Below are positions 43,254 to 50,922 of a stretch of 64,000 bases of DNA, piece after piece (the stretch's first letter is position 1; each line of letters opens with the position of its first letter). The DNA comes from Methylomonas rhizoryzae (GTDB taxonomy: Bacteria > Pseudomonadota > Gammaproteobacteria > Methylococcales > Methylomonadaceae). The stretch lies in the NCBI RefSeq assembly GCF_008632455.1, contig NZ_CP043929.1, positions 1,178,001 to 1,242,000 of the forward strand. The letters run 5' to 3'. The position numbers and the translations under genes are program-made. A model generated the notes under the pieces. It was not told the origin of the DNA. It saw nothing but the letters and a program-made list of their open reading frames with translations, and searched no databases.

Positions 43254-43919
43254 ATGATGAGAAAAAACATTCTGTTAGCTACGCTTTTAACCGTTTCGTT
43301 GGCTTTGCCTTTCAAGTTTGCCAATGCGGCATTCTCGAATCCCGATCCTGCTACCTTTCAAGACGATAGCGGTTCGGAACTGTTTAGCCCGACCTCCGGT
43401 AATCAGTTTTTTACCTTAGAGTTGGCCGACCTCGGATCGTCTGTGACCGATACCATTTTCGGCTTTTATGTGAAAGGGACGGATCCCACGGATCCCTCTA
43501 ACCGTATCGAATTATTCGGCCCCGGCAACCATAACACGGCACAGGCGTTTTTGGTCGATTTGACCGCCGGTATCGTATTCGACTTAAACACGGCCTCGGT
43601 TGCGGGCAGCTTTGCGGCGGCGGGTAGTGTAATCGGTTTCTACTACGAGCTGCCTTTGTTGGGGGATATGGTTTTGTATAGCCAGTCATCCTTGAATAGC
43701 GGCGGGTTGGACGCGTTCGGCTTTTTCCCATTGATTGCCGATCCTACCGTCTGGTTGGTGGAAGTGGCGGTTCCTGACGGAAATGGCGGCTCGTTTCCAC
43801 TAGCCTTCGAACTGGCCGCTAATCTCAATGCCATTCCGGAGCCTGGCGTGTTGGCCTTAATCGGCTTGGCGGGCTTGTTGTTCAACGTTTCCAGGTCTAA
43901 GGCCGGCGTCAAATCGTAA
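43254..43919 (+). CDS. PEP-CTERM sorting domain secreted protein
   Basis: A 221-residue exported protein. Signal peptide about residues 1-25 (ending FANAA), then a body of about 165 residues with beta-rich content, then AIPEPGVLALIGLAGLLF and a basic end (SRSKAG). The PEP-helix-basic pattern is the standard PEP-CTERM signal. GGAGAAC precedes ATG 43254 (43257 is also in frame). It lies 2 nt from the convergent glycosyltransferase stop. Its role is likely extracellular, in or with the polysaccharide. Confidence 0.85.
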   Translation: MMRKNILLATLLTVSLALPFKFANAAFSNPDPATFQDDSGSELFSPTSGNQFFTLELADLGSSVTDTIFGFYVKGTDPTDPSNRIELFGPGNHNTAQAFLVDLTAGIVFDLNTASVAGSFAAAGSVIGFYYELPLLGDMVLYSQSSLNSGGLDAFGFFPLIADPTVWLVEVAVPDGNGGSFPLAFELAANLNAIPEPGVLALIGLAGLLFNVSRSKAGVKS

Positions 43920-43921
43920 AT

Positions 43922-45025
43922 CTACCGATCTTTGCCCGACGCAGCCGCTATCAAGTGGCCGTACCAAGCTTGCCCGATTACCTCGCGGGCATAGCGAGTT
44001 TGGTAAAGTCGATAATTGTTTTTTCCCAGGGTTGCTCTAAGTTCGCCGGACTCGACAAGTTGGGACAGGGCGTTTTCCCAGTCCGCGCCGCTCTGCGTTA
44101 AATAGCCGTTTTCCGCCAGGATCAATTCCCGATTGATGCCGACCGGCGACGCGACCACCGGCAAGCCGGCGGAAAAATACTGAATTAATTTGAATGCGCA
44201 CTTACCCTTCTCGTAAGGCATGTCCCACAAGGGCATGATGCCGATATCCGAGGTCGACAGCCATTCGGCTTCAGCATCTCTTTGCCAGCGCAGGTATTCG
44301 ACAGGAATGCCTTGCATGGGCAAATCGAATATATCGTCGCCGCCTATTAAGCGCAGTTTGAACGGATAGCGTTCGGCCAGTTTTCGAAATACCGGAATCA
44401 GCTCCTGCAAATAGCAGGCGTTACCTAAATTGCCTATCCAAACGATGATAGGTACGTCGTTCGACTTAGGCCGCCAACCGCCCAAATCGTCGTAACCGGT
44501 CGGCAAAATATGCACCTCGCGATGAAATTGCAGGGCGTAATCGGCTAAAAATCGGTTGCCGACCACGATGCGCCGACTCATGGCTATGAGTTCGCCCACT
44601 CTATCCGCATACCAAAACCGTTTACGTTGGTTGACCGAATTAGACGGCGCAAACCAGATGGCGTCGTCCAAATCGTACACGACGTTGGGATTCAAGCTGC
44701 AAATCAAGCGTTCGACCCAAGGTTTTCCCAGCGGGAAAACCTCGCGCTGGATGATGATTGCGTCGTAACGCCTAACCTTGGTCAGCAACGCCGGTAACCG
44801 TACTAAACAGCAATAAGCGAACATTGCGGCTTTGCGCAAGCTCGCCCACGAACCGCGGTGGCGGCGGTCGCGAAATAAGTTCGAGGTAATCAGGCCTTCT
44901 ACTTCCAGCCGAATGCCGCGCGCCTGCAAATCGGCTTGATAAGCCGTGACGCGGTGGTAGACGGAGGGTGCTTCGGCAGGGTAAACGCTTACACACAACA
45001 CGCAAAGCTCGGGCTGGGTTGTCAT
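43922..45025 (-). CDS. Glycosyltransferase (GT4-like)
   Basis: A 367-residue glycosyltransferase of the GT-B fold. The C-terminal domain carries IVWIGNLGN (donor-domain start) and the family GT4 pattern KCAFKLIQYFSAGLPVVASPVGINRELI, where the E of the ligand motif is present. The N-terminal YDLDDAIWF is common in polysaccharide-synthesis members. It should add a sugar to a lipid-linked intermediate on the cytoplasmic side. It is the last gene of the minus-strand run. Confidence 0.82.
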   Translation of the reverse strand: MTTQPELCVLCVSVYPAEAPSVYHRVTAYQADLQARGIRLEVEGLITSNLFRDRRHRGSWASLRKAAMFAYCCLVRLPALLTKVRRYDAIIIQREVFPLGKPWVERLICSLNPNVVYDLDDAIWFAPSNSVNQRKRFWYADRVGELIAMSRRIVVGNRFLADYALQFHREVHILPTGYDDLGGWRPKSNDVPIIVWIGNLGNACYLQELIPVFRKLAERYPFKLRLIGGDDIFDLPMQGIPVEYLRWQRDAEAEWLSTSDIGIMPLWDMPYEKGKCAFKLIQYFSAGLPVVASPVGINRELILAENGYLTQSGADWENALSQLVESGELRATLGKNNYRLYQTRYAREVIGQAWYGHLIAAASGKDR

Positions 45026-45064
45026 TGCTTGATTGCCGCTGAATGGGGCTGGGAGGATTGGTGG

Positions 45065-46174
45065 CTAGGGATAGTTCGAATTGGCTTTAATCCTGTCGCG
45101 TAATGTTTCAAACGCCACCAAGACTTCGGCGGGGCTGATCAAGTCGACGCAAGGGTGAGCCAACGGACAAGCCATGGCTAAACAAGGGCTGCATTCTACC
45201 GGATGATTCAACACGATAGCTTGTTTATTGATGGGCAACCAGATAGGCAAGTAGTTTCGGCTGCTGAATAGTGCGACCATCGGTAGGTTCAGGCCGTCGG
45301 CCATGTGCATGGGGCCGCTGTTGCTGGTGACGATAGTGCTACAGCGTTCCATCAATGCGCCGGTATGTTGCAAATGGGCTCGTCCGGCAAAATTTCTGAC
45401 CCTGGCTTGTTTGTGGTCTGGCAGGCTGGCACACATGCGCTCCGCCGCCGGTCGTTCGATTTCTCCACCGAATATCAAGACGGAAATATCGGTGTGCCGT
45501 TCCAGCAAGTTTTCCAGAAACGCTTTGGCCAAATCTTCGCGCCATACTTCGGCGGGCTGTTTGGAGCCGAAAAAAAAGCCGATCAGCGGCGGCTTGAGGC
45601 CCTCGTGCTCGATGACCTCGGCTGCCCGGCGCCGGCTGGCGTCGCTCAAATAAAAGGCTTTTTTATAATGACGGTTACCGGCTTGGTTTAACAAACGCAA
45701 GGTGGTATCGACGATGTTCTCGCCGGCCAATTCGGTATCCGTCGGCATGGGCACGGGGTGAGTCAAAAAAGGCGCCAGCTCGGCCAGCGCAAACCCGGCC
45801 CGGTATCTAGGCATCGCCAGCCGCATCAAGAAAGCGTTGCGTTTGAAAACTTCGGCGTTGGAGCAAAAGGTGTTGAATGTGGGGGTGTGTAAATCCACCC
45901 ACAGATCGTAACGCCGGCCAAGTAAGCGCCAAAGCAATAGGTATTTGCCCCAAGCCTTGTCGTTTCGATAAATCAGCAAGGCGTCTATATGCGGATTATG
46001 ACTCAGTAGCGGTGCGACGTTGGCGCGGACTATCACCGTAATGGCTGCGTGCGGATATTTTTCTCTTAGTGCGTGTAAGGCGGGAGTAACTACCAAGGCA
46101 TCGCCCAGGTCGGCCAGCATCAGACAGGCGATGCGCCGAATTTCCTCCGGTGTCGGTAGGGGCGGGGTCGTCAC
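45065..46174 (-). CDS. Glycosyltransferase family 9 (heptosyltransferase-like)
   Basis: A 369-residue GT9 protein. The N-terminal LADLGDALVVTPALHALREKYP matches the heptosyltransferase start, and the donor-site region includes IGFFFGSKQPAEVWR and TSNSGPMHMADGLNLPMVALF. The Cys-rich segment HPVECSPCLAMACPLAHPCVD near the C-terminus is also typical. The substrate may be a heptose or another sugar. The GTG start overlaps the methyltransferase stop by one base (TAGTG). Confidence 0.87.
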   Translation of the reverse strand: MTTPPLPTPEEIRRIACLMLADLGDALVVTPALHALREKYPHAAITVIVRANVAPLLSHNPHIDALLIYRNDKAWGKYLLLWRLLGRRYDLWVDLHTPTFNTFCSNAEVFKRNAFLMRLAMPRYRAGFALAELAPFLTHPVPMPTDTELAGENIVDTTLRLLNQAGNRHYKKAFYLSDASRRRAAEVIEHEGLKPPLIGFFFGSKQPAEVWREDLAKAFLENLLERHTDISVLIFGGEIERPAAERMCASLPDHKQARVRNFAGRAHLQHTGALMERCSTIVTSNSGPMHMADGLNLPMVALFSSRNYLPIWLPINKQAIVLNHPVECSPCLAMACPLAHPCVDLISPAEVLVAFETLRDRIKANSNYP

Positions 46175-47160
46175 TAAGTCCTCCGCCGGGCAATCACAAT
46201 CAGCTGCTCGCCCCAGCCGAATAACGGCGACCAGGGTTGGGAGAATAAATAATCCAAACCGCGTAGCAGGGTTCTGACCAGTTTCAACAGGCCGGTTTTT
46301 GCCAATAGCGTTTTAATCTTCTCCTTGCGGCCACGGGTTTGATAGTAATCGGCCATTTCCGCGTCGCCGTCCGGCTGTCTGCTTTTGAACGATCCCAGGG
46401 TTTGCCGTATCAATCCGGCGATGTCTATGCTGCGGATCACCACGTGTTCGACTTGGTAGCCGGTCGCTTCCAGCATTGCGCATAAAGTCGCTTTATTGAA
46501 TAACTGAATATGTTCGTCTTCGCAGTTGACGACCCACCATTGGGCACCGAAACAGCGCCTATACAGGCTGTCGAAGTTGGGGGTGGAAATCAGCAACAGC
46601 CCGTCCGGGTGCAGCCAATCGCGAATGCGGGTCAAGCAAGCGCGCGGCGACTCCAAGTGTTCTATCACTTCCAGCAAACTGACGACGTCGAATGCTTGGT
46701 CCGGGCGGAATTCTTCGACGGCGGCGTTATGAACCTTAAGCCCCAGCGCAGTTCGGGCATATTCGGCGGAGGCGTTTCCGTATTCCAAACCTTCGACCAG
46801 CCAATGATTTTCGCGAGCCACGCTTAAAAAAGCGCCGGTGGAACAACCGATATCCAACAGCCTCGTGCCGGGTAGACGGTGCAAGCGCTGCAATTCGGCC
46901 AGATAACTGCGGTACAGGCTTAAGGTATTTTCCTCGAAAGCAATTCTGATCCGTTCGGCGTCCACGACGTCGTTTTCCGCCCAGGCTTGCAGTTTTTCCC
47001 TTAATAAGGCGGTTTTTACTCTGGGATTGACGTAGGTCATTCCACACTGCGGGCAGCTTACCAGCCAAGAGTGGTGCAGGCGGTAGCGCGGCTGGCCGTC
47101 GCAATGGCCGCAGTAATCGCAACAGACCGGGCTATAGCCGTCCGGAAGGGTCGTATCCAT
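46174..47160 (-). CDS. SAM-dependent methyltransferase with N-terminal zinc-ribbon
   Basis: A 328-residue methyltransferase. The N-terminal part has Cys pairs (VCCDYCGHCDG and VSCPQCGMTYVN) that should bind zinc, followed by the SAM-binding domain with LLDIGCSTGAFLSVA and DVVSLLEVIEHLESP. The layout is like sugar or lipid methyltransferases of polysaccharide clusters (Methyltransf_23 type). It starts close to the preceding gene in the run. Confidence 0.83.
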   Translation of the reverse strand: MDTTLPDGYSPVCCDYCGHCDGQPRYRLHHSWLVSCPQCGMTYVNPRVKTALLREKLQAWAENDVVDAERIRIAFEENTLSLYRSYLAELQRLHRLPGTRLLDIGCSTGAFLSVARENHWLVEGLEYGNASAEYARTALGLKVHNAAVEEFRPDQAFDVVSLLEVIEHLESPRACLTRIRDWLHPDGLLLISTPNFDSLYRRCFGAQWWVVNCEDEHIQLFNKATLCAMLEATGYQVEHVVIRSIDIAGLIRQTLGSFKSRQPDGDAEMADYYQTRGRKEKIKTLLAKTGLLKLVRTLLRGLDYLFSQPWSPLFGWGEQLIVIARRRT

Positions 47161-47161
47161 T

Positions 47162-48079
47162 TTAGGCCTTTTTCCTGCCGAGTACGTAAAAGCCTCCGGC
47201 CAATTTATGGGCGTCCGGGTGGTTTCTCATTAATTTGTCCAAATATTTCCATGGGAAAAACAGCCAGCGAAACGCGCCGTTAACCAATTTGCGCAGCTTT
47301 GGATAGTTATCCGGGATCAGCATGCCGCACAAAATATTGGCCGATTGCAAAATGGCCGAAACCGGCCCCAGCGTGATGCCGAATTGCGGTTGCTCCAGGC
47401 CGGCGAACAATTTTTTCATCCCTTCCAAGGTAAAGCGGTGAAAATCGTTGGGATAACCGTGAAAGAAAAAAATGAAAGGCAGTTCGGCGTATAAGCGGCC
47501 GTTCGGCTTTAGCACTCTGAGCATTTCCGCCACTACCCATTCCGGCTGGTAAACATGCTCCAATACCGCGTTGCAGATCACCGAGTCGAAGCAGTTGTCG
47601 CGAAACGGAATGTGGTGCGCGTCGCCGACGCAATCCACGTTGTGAAACGCGGCCAAGTTCAAGGTGATTTCCCTGTCGGAATAACGGTGAGGACCGCCGC
47701 CGACGTTCAGGATGCGGGTAGCCTCGCCTTGATAATCGAACAGTGCTCGGGTGTCCGGGGTGCGGCGCAAATCGGGATTAAAGTGCAACATCATCTCGGG
47801 CGGACGCAAAAAACGGTACACGCGTTGTAAGAGCGTGGCGCGGGTCGGTTTGCTGTGTTCGTATTCGGCGACCATGGCTAGTCCGTGCTCGGTCGAGAGT
47901 TCTCCTGCGTGGTTTTGCGCGGAGCTGCCGGTCAACAAGATCGGAATGCCGTTTTGTACGGGATACTGCGCGCCGCAGCCGCTACAGACCAGGGTTGCGG
48001 CGCTGGCCTGTAGCGGATAGGTTTGACAATGCGGACAGCAAAAATCGGCGGCGTATTCGGCGAGTCTGGACGATAGCAT
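47162..48079 (-). CDS. SAM-dependent methyltransferase with Trm112-like N-terminus
   Basis: A 305-residue protein from ATG 48079. The N-terminal Trm112-like segment has CPHCQTYPL and CSGCGAQYPVQNGIPIL. The SAM domain begins ILNVGGGPHRYSDRE and includes VGDAHHIPFRDNCFDSVICNAVLEH, given here as the short pieces DAHHIPF and NAVLEHV. It is probably a sugar-modifying methyltransferase. The longer frame (48142) adds residues without the Cys motif. Confidence 0.82.
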   Translation of the reverse strand: MLSSRLAEYAADFCCPHCQTYPLQASAATLVCSGCGAQYPVQNGIPILLTGSSAQNHAGELSTEHGLAMVAEYEHSKPTRATLLQRVYRFLRPPEMMLHFNPDLRRTPDTRALFDYQGEATRILNVGGGPHRYSDREITLNLAAFHNVDCVGDAHHIPFRDNCFDSVICNAVLEHVYQPEWVVAEMLRVLKPNGRLYAELPFIFFFHGYPNDFHRFTLEGMKKLFAGLEQPQFGITLGPVSAILQSANILCGMLIPDNYPKLRKLVNGAFRWLFFPWKYLDKLMRNHPDAHKLAGGFYVLGRKKA

Positions 48080-48086
48080 AAGCACC

Positions 48087-48788
48087 TTAATTTTTTTCGG
48101 CGACGAGTAAAATGTCGGAATCCGGACCGGGCCAATCGGCAAGGCCTAATTTTTCGCCGATTCCGGCGATGAAATAGTAGGGCAAGGCCGCCAATTTACG
48201 TTTTAAACTGCCCGAGGTAATTCCGTAGGCTTTGGCGCCGTCGTATCGGCGGTAAAACATCACCTTCATGCCGTGCTGGTCCAGCCAGGCCGATATGCGT
48301 TTGTCGTCGACCAAAGGATGGAAAGGCGTCGGAAACACATCGTAATGGCCGTCGCCTCGGTCTTTTTTACCGACTATCCAGCGGTAGTACCAGCGATGAA
48401 AGCCATACGGCGTCAAACGGGTAATCAGCCCTTTCAAACTGCCGCGGTTGGGAAAACCCAAAATCATGATGCCGCCCGGAACCAGGCTTTGGATCAATTG
48501 GGTCAAGGCGATATCGGGTTGTTGCAAGTGTTCGATCACGTTGAAACAAATCACTGCACGGATGCAGTCGGCGCGAATAGGCAAGCGGTGTAGATCGGCT
48601 TGCACCCTGGCTTCGATTTGCCGGTTGCGCGCCAGTTGGCCGTAGTCGATATCGATGCTCAGAAATTGACTGGCGCCCGGCAAGTTAAAATGGCTGAAAC
48701 TGCCGCCTCCCGCCTCCAGCACAAAGCCTTCCCAGGCGGTATTCCCGGCATAACGTTCGGCAAGATAACGGTTGCATTCGGCTATCAT
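48087..48788 (-). CDS. SAM-dependent methyltransferase
   Basis: A 233-residue class I methyltransferase, third in a row. Motif I is VLEAGGGSFSHF, followed by SIDIDYGQLARN and DLHRLPIRADCI, then FNVIEHLQQPD. It lacks the zinc-ribbon of its two neighbours. It ends 7 nt before the Trm112-type gene. The position suggests polysaccharide or lipid-carrier modification. Confidence 0.8.
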   Translation of the reverse strand: MIAECNRYLAERYAGNTAWEGFVLEAGGGSFSHFNLPGASQFLSIDIDYGQLARNRQIEARVQADLHRLPIRADCIRAVICFNVIEHLQQPDIALTQLIQSLVPGGIMILGFPNRGSLKGLITRLTPYGFHRWYYRWIVGKKDRGDGHYDVFPTPFHPLVDDKRISAWLDQHGMKVMFYRRYDGAKAYGITSGSLKRKLAALPYYFIAGIGEKLGLADWPGPDSDILLVAEKN

Positions 48789-48837
48789 ATTGCAGCTTTT
48801 GGGGGGTCAGGTTTTAAAGTAGCGAAGTGAAAGCGGT

Positions 48838-49929
48838 TTAGATCCATTGCTCGAATAAAGCCTGATACTCGGCCAGAATTTTTTCCCAAGTGAAAGCCTC
48901 CTGGTGCCTGCGTAGCGCTTGCGATTTTAATTTCGCCAACTGTTTATCGTCCGTCAACAAGGTATCGATGATGGCCGCGCAGCCGTCTTCATCGGAAAAA
49001 TACAGCGCCGCATCGCCGGCAACCCAGCGGTTGAATTTGTTGTCGTGCGCGACGATGGCGTTACCGGCACCCAAGGCTTCCACCAAGGACGGATTGGTGC
49101 CGCCAACCGTATGTCCGTGCAGATAAAACAGCGCGTTGACTCTTAAGGCCTGCACAATCTCTTTATCGTAAATGGCACCGGTGAACAACACCTCGTCGGA
49201 CGCCGCGGCTTTAACGGCTAACTGATAAGGCAAACCGAGCTGATAATCGCCCAATACTACCAGCGTTAGTTTGCGAGTTTTACGCGACCAAGCCCGCACC
49301 ATGTCCAAAATAAGGTTCTCCGGTTCCGCGCGGGCAATGACTACCGCATACGTTTCCCGGCGCAAGCCGTAGGGTTCCGGCGCATGCATCTTTATGCAAT
49401 CCGCCCCGTAGGGAATCATCGCGATCTTGTTCGGACTCACCCTGCCCGACAATAGCGCCTTGATTTCCGGATGGTCCGCGATTAAATGATTCCCGATAAA
49501 ACAGCCTAGCCAGTCGTTCAACCATAGCCAAAATCTAGCCCAAGCCGGCCATTTTTGCCGGCGCCATTCTATGCCGTCCATGTTGATGATGTTACGGGTT
49601 CCGGTAAGTCGGTAAATCAAGCCGAAAACAGCGGTGTTGTAGCCCAAGGTCAAAACCAGTCCGCTTTCCCGGCAGGCATGCCAGGTGGATTTCCAATCGA
49701 ACAGAACGGTACTAATCGCGCCTTGAACGGTTACGGGAACATGAACCCGTCTGATGCCGCGCCATGTGTCTTCGGAAATGGCGTTTCCGCTACAGGCTTG
49801 ACAATACACCGTTACTTGCCAGCCCTGTTGCTGTAAATAAACAGCCAGATGTTCGGCGAAAGTCTCGAAACCGCCATGGGCCGCGGGTACCCCCCGTGTA
49901 CCCAGAATACGGAGTTTTTTATTCGTCAC
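48838..49929 (-). CDS. Glycosyltransferase with DUF1972 and GT4 domains
   Basis: A 363-residue GT-B enzyme and first gene of the minus-strand run. The N-terminal DUF1972 signature is LGTRGVPAAHGGFETFAEHLA, shown by GTRGVPAAHGGFET, and NMDGIEWRRQKWP follows. The GT4 donor domain includes FYLHGHTVGGTNPSLVEALG, with the Glu of the E-x7-E type motif. This type usually transfers rhamnose or a related deoxyhexose early in repeat synthesis. Confidence 0.85.
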   Translation of the reverse strand: MTNKKLRILGTRGVPAAHGGFETFAEHLAVYLQQQGWQVTVYCQACSGNAISEDTWRGIRRVHVPVTVQGAISTVLFDWKSTWHACRESGLVLTLGYNTAVFGLIYRLTGTRNIINMDGIEWRRQKWPAWARFWLWLNDWLGCFIGNHLIADHPEIKALLSGRVSPNKIAMIPYGADCIKMHAPEPYGLRRETYAVVIARAEPENLILDMVRAWSRKTRKLTLVVLGDYQLGLPYQLAVKAAASDEVLFTGAIYDKEIVQALRVNALFYLHGHTVGGTNPSLVEALGAGNAIVAHDNKFNRWVAGDAALYFSDEDGCAAIIDTLLTDDKQLAKLKSQALRRHQEAFTWEKILAEYQALFEQWI

Positions 49930-50457
49930 GATAACTTTAGTTGGAATATTGAAAGAATAAGCAGGTAGTTAGCCAAGTCAGCCGTCGGATTGCCTACGGG
50001 CTTGAGTGAAAACCAAACGATATTGTCCCGGTTTTGACAATCAGCTTGTTTAAACGGCATTTTTTGTAGTCTGGCAGACGAGAATTTAAGTTTAGGGCGA
50101 AGTTTTCCAACCGTAGTCATACAGGAGTCATACAGGGGGCGATGAACGTGTTTACGCAACTTAACACAGATAAATTTCAGCGTAAATTTAGGTTACGCAT
50201 TCGGAACGATTTAAAGACGGAATTTGTGCGAATGCGGCCAAGCAGTTGGAGTGGCAGAATCGCCGATGTATCGGCGGCAACTCGCAAGGTGGAGTTTGGA
50301 AAGGTTTTTAAGCGGTTAAGACATGAAACGTAGCCGTCGAGCGGTAGAGTCGAATGTATTCGACCCGATACCGCCGGCCGCGTATAAATCAATCCGCATG
50401 ATTTTTTAACAACGGCATTGCATTGGTTTATGGGGGAGGGCTGAATGAAGGGCGATC
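49930..50457. other. Gene-free stretch with direct repeat and hairpins
   Basis: About 530 nt without a supported gene. Features: AGTCATACAGG in tandem (50115-50125 and 50126-50136); GCCGAT/ATCGGC around 50262-50275; and a two-step hairpin at 50341-50374 (GCGGTA pairs with TACCGC, and inside it GTCGAA pairs with TTCGAC). The hairpin could be an RNA element or terminator for the minus-strand NafY-like gene. Confidence 0.4.
50341..50374. terminator. Two-step hairpin beyond the NafY-like gene
   Basis: Outer arms GCGGTA (50341-50346) and TACCGC (50369-50374), inner arms GTCGAA (50349-50354) and TTCGAC (50359-50364), loop TGTA. It lies about 85 nt past the stop of the minus-strand gene at 50458. 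No T tract is present. Confidence 0.4.
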
Positions 50458-50838
50458 TTATTGCTTGTGGCAGGCGTGCTCATCATGCGGCAAGCCTGCG
50501 GCCAAATTGCCGCGCATGTAAGCCTCGATGGCGCTTAACGGGTTGGTTTCCGCGGTTGTCAACAATGCGGTATTACGCAGGCCGAGATTGCGGATGACGC
50601 CTTCCCCGGCCGAACCGGCAATCGCAACGTCCACGTAATGCAGAGGGTGGCGGTTTCCGTCGCCGCGAATGTGCCATTCGTGCAGGCTGCCGGTTTTCGA
50701 TAAGGCCAATTTCCAAACCGGATCGGCGGTTCCGTTGGTTAGGTCGACCGCAAATATTTGCCAATCCGCAGCCCTGCCGGCGTGAGCTGCAATGTTTCCG
50801 CTATCGTCAAGCGCGACCGCAACCAGGACTTCCGCCAC
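50458..50838 (-). CDS. Dinitrogenase cofactor-binding domain protein (NifX/NafY-like)
   Basis: A 126-residue single-domain protein of the NifX/NifB-C-terminal/NafY family, which bind Fe-S or Fe-Mo cofactor. I place the start at GTG 50838, 4 nt after a GGGGGAG site; upstream frame residues do not align with the family. AEVLVAVALDDSGNIAAHAGRA matches the NIAxHFGRA pattern, with Ala-Gly replacing Phe-Gly, and SLHEWHIRG follows the family fold. The C-terminus HDEHACHKQ is His/Cys-rich. Its neighbour is an HD-GYP gene and no nitrogenase genes are near. It may bind a metal cluster or act in regulation. Confidence 0.75.
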   Translation of the reverse strand: MAEVLVAVALDDSGNIAAHAGRAADWQIFAVDLTNGTADPVWKLALSKTGSLHEWHIRGDGNRHPLHYVDVAIAGSAGEGVIRNLGLRNTALLTTAETNPLSAIEAYMRGNLAAGLPHDEHACHKQ

Positions 50839-50922
50839 AATTCTCCCCCTTAGCAATATAAATTCTGCATAAATTGTATGGGAATTACTTGCAAATGCCA
50901 ACCGTTACAGAGTTTGTCCGGC

